Assembly: GCA_022376925.1 (NCBI GenBank)
Contig: JAIOJX010000003.1
Span: 34,897,874 to 34,961,873, forward strand
DNA: 64,000 nt
Source: Tragulus kanchil
Lineage: Eukaryota > Chordata > Mammalia > Artiodactyla > Tragulidae
Direction of reading: 5' to 3'
In this document: positions 23,631-33,372 of the stretch, one piece after another
Position numbering within the stretch: the first letter of the stretch is position 1
How the letters are laid out: every line of letters starts with the position of its first letter
The notes under the pieces: model-generated
Told to the model about the DNA's origin: nothing
The model's input: only the letters and a program-made list of their open reading frames with translations
The model's database searches: none
Translations under genes and position numbers: made by a program

Positions 23631-23920
23631 AACCTTCATCTAGTCATACAAAAATATGATAGACACTTGAACTCACTTTTATGCAGGTGGGCTATCAACG
23701 CATCATGCTATTATAATTCTCCTAGAATTAAAGAGCCAACATGGACTTAGGATCCAAGTATCTTGCCTCACTGCCTATTACTTTGCAGATTCTCCCATTA
23801 TCTGGTTTCAGACAGGGAGACAAACCCTAGAGATAGTGCCAATTCTAATGCAAATGGCTGGAATAGGCATAATGTGACTTGCATGGTGGAGAGGAAGCTC
23901 ATGGGTCATTAGTATAGAAA

Positions 23921-24026
23921 GAGTGAAAGTCATTCAGTCAGGTCCGACTCTTTGGGACTCATGGATGATGGAATTCTCCAACAAGAATACTGGAGTGAGT
24001 AGACTTTCCTTCTCGAGGGTGTCTTC
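23921..24026 (-). mobile_element. Bov-tA SINE, truncated at a duplication junction
   Basis: 3' portion of the element seen complete at 24995-25177. It stops at 24026, where pair 6 changes copy. Small deletions relative to the complete copies look like poor sequence near a contig end. Confidence 0.85.
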
Positions 24027-24580
24027 GCCTTTTGCAATTGATACACTCACTCCTCTTGGACTCTTAAGATTCCAAACATCTGTCTGCCTTTTGCAGACTG
24101 CCTCTGGAGGCCTGGTTTTGCTTTTGACTGTGTATCACTAACTGCTGTGGAAGCCGTGAAGTCATCTAGTTTTCCCACATGTCCCCAATGGCCTGATTGC
24201 CCATGACAGCACAGTGTGCTCTTATGACCACTCACTGCTAGGACACATTGAGATTTTCTGGTATTAACTGATAGACTCAGTGATGGTTATGAAATTCAAT
24301 TGGATGTTCACTATCTTTGCTTTGTAATCCTGTCTTCAGAAATGTTTTTCTCTTTGAGTTTTTCAGAATTCTAGATCCCTGAAAAATTGTAATGCTTGTT
24401 ATGCCTGCTTATTCATATGGCTTCGACTAGCAGTGACCCAAGTTTAGACAGATATGATGTCAAATGCCAGAAACGCATTTTGCATGATAGTTTGTATCAC
24501 TGTGGAAATGCAGAATAAATAGCAATATCAGTGGAATAGTACTCTTTAACTATGTGCTCTGTAACCTCCTCTATATATAC

Positions 24581-24702
24581 GAAAGTCACTCAGTAGTGTC
24601 CAACTCTTTATGATCCCATGGACTAGCCCACCGGGATCCTCTGTCCATGGAATTCTCCAGGAAAGAATACTGGAGTAGGTTGCCATATCCTTCTCTAGGG
24701 GT
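24581..24702 (-). mobile_element. Bov-tA SINE fragment, duplicated copy
   Basis: Counterpart of 23510-23630 in unit 2 of pair 6. Confidence 0.85.
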
Positions 24703-24994
24703 AACCTTCATCTAGTCATACAAAAATATGATAGACACTTGAACTCACTTTTATGCAGGTGGGCTATCAACGCATCATGCTATTATAATTCTCCTAGAAT
24801 TAAAGAGCCAACATGGACTTAGGATCCAAGTATCTTGCCTCACTGCCTATTACTTTGCAGATTCTCCCATTATCTGGTTTCAGACAGGGAGACAAACCCT
24901 AGAGATAGTGCCAATTCTAATGCAAATGGCTGGAATAGGCATAATGTGACTTGCATGGTGGAGAGGAAGCTCATGGGTCATTAGTATAGAAAGA

Positions 24995-25177
24995 GTGAAA
25001 GTCATTCAGTCAGGTCCGACTCTTTGGGACTCATGGATGAGCCATGGAATTCTCCAACAAGAATACTGGAGTGAGTAGACTTTCCCTTCTCGAGGGTGTC
25101 TTCCAAACCCAGGGATTGAACCAGGGTCTCCTGCATTACAGGCAGATTCTTTGCCAGCTGAGCTGCAAGGAAAGCCC
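24995..25177 (-). mobile_element. Bov-tA SINE
   Basis: Complete reverse-complement Bov-tA. The minus-strand head is at the right end ('ctgcaaggaaagccc' on plus) and the plus-strand words 'gggtctcctgcattacaggc' and 'ggtccgactctttggg' are present. It recurs at 26085-26267 and, truncated, at 23921-24026. Confidence 0.9.
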
Positions 25178-26084
25178 ATTTATAGAAGGAAATTGTTTTC
25201 AACTAAGAGGGAATTCATCAAAGTCAAACTGATTAGAAGTCCAGTGAAGCACCAGAATTCCAAATAGCAAAGCCTCATCTGACCTGGGTTTTTGAAGATG
25301 GTCCCAAAGATGTAGAGCAAAGCACAGTGTGTCTGGAAGGAATGATCAGAGATGAGGGAAAGCAGTGTGATGCAGTAGTTCCTTGCTTTCAGGCAGGGAC
25401 AAGAGCAGGGGAAAGTGGAAAGGGTTAATGCTGGCAGAGTCAAAGAGTTTGAGGGGGTTTGAGATCACAGTAAACTGAGGGATAAAGAGGTTAAAAAACA
25501 AGAATGATCTATATAAGTAGGTTTGTGAAATTAATAATGACTCTAACCTGGCTTGTTGAGCTCCACAAAATGCAGTAATTCCTAGTGCATAGGAAAGTGA
25601 ATAGACACTCTGGTTGGATAGATTCTTTTATTTCATTATCTCTTCTTTTGTGGAGTAGGATAGGAACCTAATTCTTTCATAAACTAGTCTGTATAAAGGT
25701 AAACTGAGTTTCCACTTGTTTATGTAGGGAGTCTAAGGTCCAGGGCGATATTGACCACTCAGTACTTTGGAGTTCTTTGTAAGGGCATGTGGGGCATAGT
25801 CATTTAGTGGAGGAATTGTTCCTAGTTTCAACAAAACCAAACCAAACCCATATAAAAAAATTAAAAAGAATGTTCAAAGATGTGGAATTAAACAACCAAA
25901 GTCCAAACTAAAAGCCTGGCGAAGGCCAAGCTGTCTTTATCTCTCTGTACTGTCACTGCCCCCAAAAAAATTTAGAGATTCTGAAACCCTAGAGATAGTG
26001 CCAATTCTAATGCAAATGGCTGGAATAGGCATAATGTGACTTGCATGGTGGAGAGGAAGCTCATGGGTCATTAGTATAGAAAGA

Positions 26085-26267
26085 GTGAAAGTCATTCAGT
26101 CAGGTCCGACTCTTTGGGACTCATGGATGAGCCATGGAATTCTCCAACAAGAATACTGGAGTGAGTAGACTTTCCCTTCTCGAGGGTGTCTTCCAAACCC
26201 AGGGATTGAACCAGGGTCTCCTGCATTACAGGCAGATTCTTTGCCAGCTGAGCTGCAAGGAAAGCCC
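26085..26267 (-). mobile_element. Bov-tA SINE, duplicated copy
   Basis: Same element as 24995-25177, in unit 2 of pair 7, with no visible change. Confidence 0.9.
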
Positions 26268-27360
26268 ATTTATAGAAGGAAATTGTTTTCAACTAAGAGG
26301 GAATTCATCAAAGTCAAACTGATTAGAAGTCCAGTGAAGCACCAGAATTCCAAATAGCAAAGCCTCATCTGACCTGGGTTTTTGAAGATGGTCCCAAAGA
26401 TGTAGAGCAAAGCACAGTGTGTCTGGAAGGAATGATCAGAGATGAGGGAAAGCAGTGTGATGCAGTAGTTCCTTGCTTTCAGGCAGGGACAAGAGCAGGG
26501 GAAAGTGGAAAGGGTTAATGCTGGCAGAGTCAAAGAGTTTGAGGGGGTTTGAGATCACAGTAAACTGAGGGATAAAGAGGTTAAAAAGCAAGAATGATCT
26601 ATATAAGTAGGTTTGTGAAATTAATAATGACTCTAACCTGGCTTGTTGAGCTCCACAAAATGCAGTAATTCCTAGTGCATAGGAAAGTGAATAGACACTC
26701 TGGTTGGATAGATTCTTTTATTTCATTATCTCTTCTTTTGTGGAGTAGGATAGGAACCTAATTCTTTCATAAACTAGTCTGTATAAAGGTAAACTGAGTT
26801 TCCACTTGTTTATGTAGGGAGTCTAAGGTCCAGGGCGATATTGACCACTCAGTACTTTGGAGTTCTTTGTAAGGGCATGTGGGGCATAGTCATTTAGTGG
26901 AGGAATTGTTCCTAGTTTCAACAAAACCAAACCAAACCCATATAAAAAAATTAAAAAGAATGTTCAAAGATGTGGAATTAAACAACCAAAGTCCAAACTA
27001 AAAGCCTGGCGAAGGCCAAGCTGTCTTTATCTCTCTCTGTACTGTCACTGCACCAAACCCCACCATTTACAGATTTGATGAGAGATGATTCTGAAGATGG
27101 CTAAAAAAAAATAGTCTTTTTTTTTTTTTTAAGGGAAGGATTGGATTCATCAAAATCATTTAATGAGTGGTGTTAGTCATGCTGAACATATCAATTCTGT
27201 TTCATCTCAGCAGAAATAAACTCATCTGTCATTGTTCTGCACTTTCTAGCATGAGCGAAGCCTAGTATGCAGTTTTGTTTAAGCTGTTTGAGTGTGGGCT
27301 GGGCCTAGTGATTTGCTTCTAATGAATCGATTATGTCAAGAGTGCTGGGATGGCACTTCT

Positions 27361-27514
27361 TTATTTAAAAATTAATTTATTTTTAATTGAAAGATAATTA
27401 CAATATCGTGTTGGTTTCTGCCATACATCAACGTGGATCAGCCATAAGTATACTTATGTCCCCTCCCTTTTGAGCTTTCTTCCCATCTCACACTACATCC
27501 CACCTCTCTAGGTC
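27361..27514 (-). mobile_element. L1 3' end (ruminant type)
   Basis: The plus strand reads as the reverse complement of a ruminant L1 3' tail: a T-rich start, then 'tggtttctgccatacatcaa' and 'cccacctctctaggtca'. It is strongly 5' truncated. Copies at 28501-28654 and, partial, at 29692-29794. Confidence 0.7.
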
Positions 27515-27821
27515 AAGAGGAGTGTGATCTTCTTGGGGTGCTCTCTCGCGCCCTCTCTAGGGTCACTTTTCCTAGTGGAAGTGCACTGCCTGGATGCTAG
27601 TCGTTCGATGGAGATACCCACGTAGCATTGAGAGAAGGTGAGGCCCTTAGTCCAACAGTGTCTGAAGGTGTTGAGCCTGGCTACAATGATGCAAGGGAGC
27701 AGCATAGCTAATCCTTCAACCCTCATTGGGAATTGGGATAACTGTAAATGCCCCATTGAACATTGGTCTGCAACCACGTGAGAGATCTTGAATTTAAGCG
27801 ACCCAGCTAAACCATGCCTAG
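27515..27821 (+). mobile_element. ERVL-MaLR (MLT1-like) LTR, cut at a duplication junction
   Basis: 5' part of the LTR seen more fully at 28655-29056. It stops at the junction of pair 8 (27819-27821). Confidence 0.6.
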
Positions 27822-28500
27822 GAAAGTGAATAGACACTCTGGTTGGATAGATTCTTTTATTTCATTATCTCTTCTTTTGTGGAGTAGGATAGGAACCTAA
27901 TTCTTTCATAAACTAGTCTGTATAAAGGTAAACTGAGTTTCCACTTGTTTATGTAGGGAGTCTAAGGTCCAGGGCGATATTGACCACTCAGTACTTTGGA
28001 GTTCTTTGTAAGGGCATGTGGGGCATAGTCATTTAGTGGAGGAATTGTTCCTAGTTTCAACAAAACCAAACCAAACCCATATAAAAAAATTAAAAAGAAT
28101 GTTCAAAGATGTGGAATTAAACAACCAAAGTCCAAACTAAAAGCCTGGCGAAGGCCAAGCTGTCTTTATCTCTCTCTGTACTGTCACTGCACCAAACCCC
28201 ACCATTTACAGATTTGATGAGAGATGATTCTGAAGATGGCTAAAAAAAAATAGTCTTTTTTTTTTGTTAGGGGAAGGGTTGGATTGAGCAACATCATTTA
28301 ATGAGTGGTGTTAGTCATGCTGAACATATCAATTCTGTTTCATCTCAGCAGAAATAAACTCATCTGTCATTGTTCTGCACTTTCTAGCATGAGCGAAGCC
28401 TAGTATGCAGTTTTGTTTAAGCTGTTTGAGTGTGGGCTGGGCCTAGTGATTTGCTTCTAATGAATCGATTATGTCAAGAGTGCTGGGATGGCACTTCTTT

Positions 28501-28654
28501 ATTTAAAAATTAATTTATTTTTAATTGAAAGATAATTACAATATCGTGTTGGTTTCTGCCATACATCAACGTGGATCAGCCATAAGTATACTTATGTCCC
28601 CTCCCTTTTGAGCTTTCTTCCCATCTCACACTACATCCCACCTCTCTAGGTCAA
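28501..28654 (-). mobile_element. L1 3' end, duplicated copy
   Basis: Counterpart of 27361-27514 in unit 2 of pair 8. Confidence 0.7.
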
Positions 28655-29056
28655 GAGGAGTGTGATCTTCTTGGGGTGCTCTCTCGCGCCCTCTCTAGGG
28701 TCACTTTTCCTAGTGGAAGTGCACTGCCTGGATGCTAGTCGCTCGATGGAGATACCCACGTAGCATTGAGAGAAGGTGAGGCCCTTAGTCCAACAGTGTC
28801 TGAAGGTGTTGAGCCTGGCTACAATGATGCAAGGGAGCAGCATAGCTAATCCTTCAACCCTCATTGGGAATTGGGATAACTGTAAATGCCCCATTGAACA
28901 TTGGTCTGCAACCACGTGAGAGATCTTGAATTTAAGCGACCCAGCTAAACCATGCCTAGATACCCAACCCACAGAAACTGCACAATCCTAAATGTTTGTC
29001 ATATTAAGAAGTTAAGTTTTGGGGGGATTTGTTATGCAGCAATAGATAATGAATAC
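28655..29056 (+). mobile_element. ERVL-MaLR (MLT1-like) LTR
   Basis: The 3' part matches MLT1-type LTRs as remembered: 'acccacagaaactg', 'aaatgtttgtcatattaag', 'ttaagttttggggggatttg' and 'cagcaatagataatgaatac'. Only a solitary, diverged LTR is visible, with no internal viral genes. The L1 3' end at its left edge probably truncates it. Repeated at 29795-30195. Confidence 0.65.
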
Positions 29057-29160
29057 ACTGTTAAATAAAAAGATTTTAAAAAAAGCTTGGACAAAATGGT
29101 TGAAAACCAGAGGTGTTTTTTTCCTAGCAATTTCTATTAATATTTTTGATGAGGGTCCTA

Positions 29161-29242
29161 AAAAGACAAAGAGAAAGAGAGAGACAGAGAGAGAGAGAGA
29201 GGAGAAAGAGAGAGAAGGTAAGGTGGGGAAGGAGAGGAGAGC
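29161..29242 (+). repeat. (AG)n purine tract
   Basis: Imperfect AG repeat grading into GGAAGG motifs. The copy at 30300-30381 differs in the centre of the AG run. Confidence 0.8.
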
Positions 29243-29380
29243 TTGACTCTGTCTTTCCTTCTGCTCCATCAAGGACTCTAACTTTTATATTCCCTGTCTT
29301 CTAAGATAGCAGTGTTGGGGAGCTGAACTGAATGCATATTGGTTTCCAAACATGTCTTCAAACACATTAAAGCTGGTTAC

Positions 29381-29482
29381 ATAAAATAATACAATAATTA
29401 TTAATAATAATTAATAATACAATAAATAATAACATTAATAATATTATTAATAATAATTAATAATACAATAAAATAATACAGT
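29381..29482 (+). repeat. AAT-rich low-complexity tract
   Basis: Irregular AAT/ATT trinucleotide array. It recurs without visible change at 30520-30621. Confidence 0.85.
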
Positions 29483-29691
29483 AATAAAAATGATAAGAAA
29501 TTGTAGCATTCTCAATAAAAAAAGGTGGCATATGAATATTTTCAAGGGTCTCTAGAAAAATGTAAAAATATCTTAAGAAAGTGAAACAAAGACTAAATCT
29601 ACATTGTCATAAAGTTTATTGTACATAATTTCATTTTGTTATTTATTGTTTTTATATTAATTTGTTTATACAAATAATTGGAAATATTCGT

Positions 29692-29794
29692 GTGGTTTCT
29701 GCCATACATCAACGTGGATCAGCCATAAGTATACTTATGTCCCTCCCTTTGAGCTTTCTTCCCATCTCACACTACATCCCACCTCTCTAGGTCA
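29692..29794 (-). mobile_element. L1 3' end, truncated duplicated copy
   Basis: Third representation of the L1 tail at 27361, entered part way because unit 2 of pair 9 starts inside it. Confidence 0.65.
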
Positions 29795-30195
29795 AGAGGA
29801 GTGTGATCTTCTTGGGGTGCTCTCGCGCCCTCTCTAGGGTCACTTTTCCTAGTGGAAGTGCACTGCCTGGATGCTAGTCGTTCGATGGAGATACCCACGT
29901 AGCATTGAGAGAAGGTGAGGCCCTTAGTCCAACAGTGTCTGAAGGTGTTGAGCCTGGCTACAATGATGCAAGGGAGCAGCATAGCTAATCCTTCAACCCT
30001 CATTGGGAATTGGGATAACTGTAAATGCCCCATTGAACATTGGTCTGCAACCACGTGAGAGATCTTGAATTTAAGCGACCCAGCTAAACCATGCCTAGAT
30101 ACCCAACCCACAGAAACTGCACAATCCTAAATGTTTGTCATATTAAGAAGTTAAGTTTTGGGGGGATTTGTTATGCAGCAATAGATAATGAATAC
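29795..30195 (+). mobile_element. ERVL-MaLR (MLT1-like) LTR, duplicated copy
   Basis: Counterpart of 28655-29056 in unit 2 of pair 9. Confidence 0.65.
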
Positions 30196-30299
30196 ACTGT
30201 TAAATAAAAAGATTTTAAAAAAAGCTTGGACAAAATGGTTGAAAACCAGAGGTGTTTTTTTCCTAGCAATTTCTATTAATATTTTTGATGAGGGTCCTA

Positions 30300-30381
30300 A
30301 AAAGACAAAGAGAAAGAGAGAGACAGAGAGAGGGGAAGAGGAGAAAGAGAGAGAAGGTAAGGTGGGGAAGGAGAGGAGAGC
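30300..30381 (+). repeat. (AG)n purine tract, second copy
   Basis: Counterpart of 29161-29242, with a 'gggga' interruption in place of AG units. Confidence 0.8.
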
Positions 30382-31333
30382 TTGACTCTGTCTTTCCTTC
30401 TGCTCCATCAAGGACTCTAACTTTTATATTCCCTGTCTTCTAAGATAGCAGTGTTGGGGAGCTGAACTGAATGCATATTGGTTTCCAAACATGTCTTCAA
30501 ACACATTAAAGCTGGTTACATAAAATAATACAATAATTATTAATAATAATTAATAATACAATAAATAATAACATTAATAATATTATTAATAATAATTAAT
30601 AATACAATAAAATAATACAGTAATAAAAATGATAAGAAATTGTAGCATTCTCAATAAAAAAAGGTGGCATATGAATATTTTCAAGGGTCTCTAGAAAAAT
30701 GTAAAAATATCTTAAGAAAGTGAAACAAAGACTAAATCTACATTGTCATAAAGTTTATTGTACATAATTTCATTTTGTTATTTATTGTTTTTATATTAAT
30801 TTGTTTATACAAATAATTGGAAATATTTGCTATTATATGTAACCTTATTTCACAGCTCTGTTTTGGAAACCTATATTGCATTTCACCTGCCTGTACATCT
30901 GTTTATTTTTTCATCTCACCATAGATGGGAGCAGTCTTCTGCAGGTTTTGGTGATACCAGGGAGTTAGTTACCTTTTCAAGTGATATTCTGTTCTGAGGA
31001 TATTGTGCTTGACAACATACTGAACTTTATTAACTATGACTCTGAAACTTCTTAGGATGAAGAGAAATGCTTTGTTTTTTCCTTTATTCTTGCCACATAT
31101 GGTAACGTTCAGAATCCATTATTTTATAGCGTGCCATTTAAATATGAATATTTTAGAAGTTAATTGGAAAGATCATAAATGTGATAGCTGTGAAAAGCAC
31201 ACTGAAGCTGGTTTTATCTTTTTTAACCCAAGGCAGAATCTGAAGAAAAAGCTTTTTTCCTTTTTCTCCTCCTCATAATAACCAGTGTGTCTTTATAATT
31301 ACCAATAGGCAATGTACTAATATCTTCAGACCG

Positions 31334-31490
31334 TTTTTTTTTTAGCTTTGTATTTTGTATCGGGGAATAGCCCATTAAGAATGCTGTGATAAGTTCGGGT
31401 GGACAGCAAAGGGACTCAGTCATTCATATATCCATTCTCATTCATGTATCCATTCTTCCTCAAACTCCCCTCCTATCCAGGCATCTGGAG
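31334..31490 (-). mobile_element. L1 3' end fragment
   Basis: A T run is followed by the reverse complement of a cetartiodactyl L1 tail ('gctgtgataagttcgggtgg', 'acagcaaagggactcagtca', 'tatccattct'). Related to the better-preserved element at 49166-49391. Copy at 32424-32580. Confidence 0.65.
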
Positions 31491-31574
31491 ACCTTTTTAA
31501 ATTTATTCAGTGAGGGGTTGCCAGATTCATCTGTTCCATGAATATTTTCTAGAAATAGTCATATCCTAGTCCCT

Positions 31575-31805
31575 TAACCTGGTAAAATGCTTTATATTTC
31601 ACAGAGCATTTTCATATGCATCATTCTACTAGCGTCTTGCAGTGACTCTGGAATTAGGAAGGACATTTATTTTTATTTTCATTTTATAGAAGAGGAAATT
31701 CAAGCTAAGAGAATTTAAGTAGCTCTGCTGATTCAGGGGTCAGAAAGTGGTAGGTTTGGGTTCTGAATCTGTGTACTAACTCTTGGTCCAATGCTCATCC
31801 CACAG
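31575..31805 (-). mobile_element. MIR SINE
   Basis: Reverse-complement MIR: 'tttcatatgcatcattctac', 'cattttatagaagaggaaat', 'gagaatttaagtagctctg' and 'tgggttctgaatctgtg' appear in the expected order. Copy at about 32665-32898. Confidence 0.65.
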
Positions 31806-32423
31806 GCTGTTATTTTACAAATTCTTGACAGGTGTAATCACTCTAAATTTATGATTAATAATGTGTCATATTGTTATTTTTTTTATTAATTTGTTTATAC
31901 AAATAATTGGAAATATTTGCTATTATATGTAACCTTATTTCACAGCTCTGTTTTGGAAACCTATATTGCATTTCACCTGCCTGTACATCTGTTTATTTTT
32001 TCATCTCACCATAGATGGGAGCAGTCTTCTGCAGGTTTTGGTGATACCAGGGAGTTAGTTACCTTTTCAAGTGATATTCTGTTCTGAGGATATTGTGCTT
32101 GACAACATACTGAACTTTATTAACTATGACTCTGAAACTTCTTAGGATGAAGAGAAATGCTTTGTTTTTTCCTTTATTCTTGCCACATATGGTAACGTTC
32201 AGAATCCATTATTTTATAGCGTGCCATTTAAATATGAATATTTTAGAAGTTAATTGGAAAGATCATAAATGTGATAGCTGTGAAAAGCACACTGAAGCTG
32301 GTTTTATCTTTTTTAACCCAAGGCAGAATTTGAAAAAAAGGCTTTTTCCTTTTTCCTCCTCCTCATATTAACCAGTGTGTCTTTATAATTACCAATAGGC
32401 AATGTACTAATATCTTCAGACCG

Positions 32424-32580
32424 TTTTTTTTTTAGCTTTGTATTTTGTATCGGGGAATAGCCCATTAAGAATGCTGTGATAAGTTCGGGTGGACAGCAAA
32501 GGGACTCAGTCATTCATATATCCATTCTCATTCATGTATCCATTCTTCCTCAAACTCCCCTCCTATCCAGGCATCTGGAG
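32424..32580 (-). mobile_element. L1 3' end fragment, duplicated copy
   Basis: Counterpart of 31334-31490 in unit 2 of pair 10. Confidence 0.65.
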
Positions 32581-32664
32581 ACCTTTTTAAATTTATTCAG
32601 TGAGGGGTTGCCAGATTCATCTGTTCCATGAATATTTTCTAGAAATAGTCATATCCTAGTCCCT

Positions 32665-32898
32665 TAACCTGGTAAAATGCTTTATATTTCACAGAGCATT
32701 TTCATATGCATCATTCTACTAGCGTCTTGCAGTGACTCTGGAATTAGGAAGGACATTTATTTTTATTTTCATTTTATAGAAGAGGAAATTCAAGCTAAGA
32801 GAATTTAAGTAGCTCTGCTGATTCAGGGGTCAGAAAGTGGTAGGTTTGGGTTCTGAATCTGTGTACTAACTCTTGGTCCAATGCTCATCCCACAGGCT
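32665..32898 (-). mobile_element. MIR SINE, duplicated copy
   Basis: Counterpart of 31575-31805 in unit 2 of pair 10. Confidence 0.65.
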
Positions 32899-33096
32899 GT
32901 TTTTATTTTACAAATTCTTGACAGGTGTAATCACTCTAAATTTATGATTAATAATGTGTCAAAATGTTGAATGACTTAGGTGAGTTTATGAACATTCGAG
33001 TGGCTTAGATTAAGTATGAAAGGGATACCATATTTTAAACCAGTACTCTTTTTTTTTTGCTCTACCTGTGACTATCAATTAAGTGTAGTAAAATTT

Positions 33097-33372
33097 TGTT
33101 GTTCTTATTCAATTGCTAAGCTGTGCTTGACTCTCTGTGACCCCATGGATTGCAGCATGCCAGGCTTCTCTGTCTTCCACTATCTTCTGGAGTTTGCTCA
33201 AGTTTATGTCCATTGAATCAGTAATGCTATCTGATCATCTCATCTTCTGCTTCTCCTTTCTCATTTAGCCTTCAATCTTTTCCAGCATCATTGTCTTTTC
33301 CAGTGAGTCGGCTCTTTACATCAGGTGGCCAAACTATTGGAGCTTCAGCATCAGTTCCTCTGATGAATATTC
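33097..33372 (-). mobile_element. BovB LINE fragment (3' end of ORF2)
   Basis: The plus strand is the reverse complement of the BovB 3' end: 'ccccatggattgcagcatgc', 'ggagtttgctcaag', 'gagtcggctctttacatcag' and 'tggagcttcagcatcag'. On the minus strand this is the C-terminal coding part of the ORF2 reverse transcriptase, broken by indels. Part recurs at 34320-34548. Confidence 0.85.

Larger units (their letters stand above)
22966..25103 (+). repeat. Direct tandem duplication pair 6
   Basis: Unit 1 is 22966-24026 and unit 2 is 24040-25103, offset 1072-1077, with a 13 bp filler at 24027-24039. Unit 1 lacks 4 nt of the Bov-tA ('gagcc' region) and one C near its end; unit 2 lacks 2 nt near 24080. 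The junction lies inside a Bov-tA SINE. The start segment is also in pair 5, giving three copies (about 21819, 22966 and 24040). Confidence 0.93.
24894..27051 (+). repeat. Direct tandem duplication pair 7
   Basis: Unit 1 is 24894-25959 and unit 2 is 25984-27051, offset 1090, with a 24 bp filler at 25960-25983. The filler resembles a compressed form of the sequence following unit 2, ending in the shared 'gattctgaa' also seen near 27087. Differences are one A/G change and one CT repeat unit. Unit 1 overlaps pair 6 and unit 2 overlaps pair 8. Confidence 0.94.
26680..28959 (+). repeat. Direct tandem duplication pair 8
   Basis: Unit 1 is 26680-27821 and unit 2 is 27819-28959, offset about 1138, sharing only the 3 bp 'tag' at the junction. 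The copies differ in a cluster just after a T run (about 27115-27160 versus 28255-28300) and match elsewhere apart from one T/C change near 27604 versus 28742. The junction falls inside a MaLR-type LTR. Confidence 0.94.
28544..30827 (+). repeat. Direct tandem duplication pair 9
   Basis: Unit 1 is 28544-29688 and unit 2 is 29688-30827, offset 1139-1143, abutting at one base. Differences are in CT, AG and C runs and at the first few bases of unit 2. It holds part of an L1 end, a MaLR-type LTR, an (AG)n tract and an AAT-rich tract. Confidence 0.94.
30794..32961 (+). repeat. Direct tandem duplication pair 10
   Basis: Unit 1 is 30794-31868 and unit 2 is 31884-32961, offset 1090-1093, with a 15 bp T-rich filler. 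The copies differ in an A/T-rich stretch near 31240-31287 versus 32330-32370 and by 3 nt near 31810 versus 32903. The filler resembles a corrupted continuation of unit 2 ('atgttgaatg'). Confidence 0.93.

Noticed and set aside
28655..30195. Endogenous retrovirus with coding genes
   Set aside because: Only solitary diverged LTR sequence is present, with no gag, pol or env reading frame nearby.
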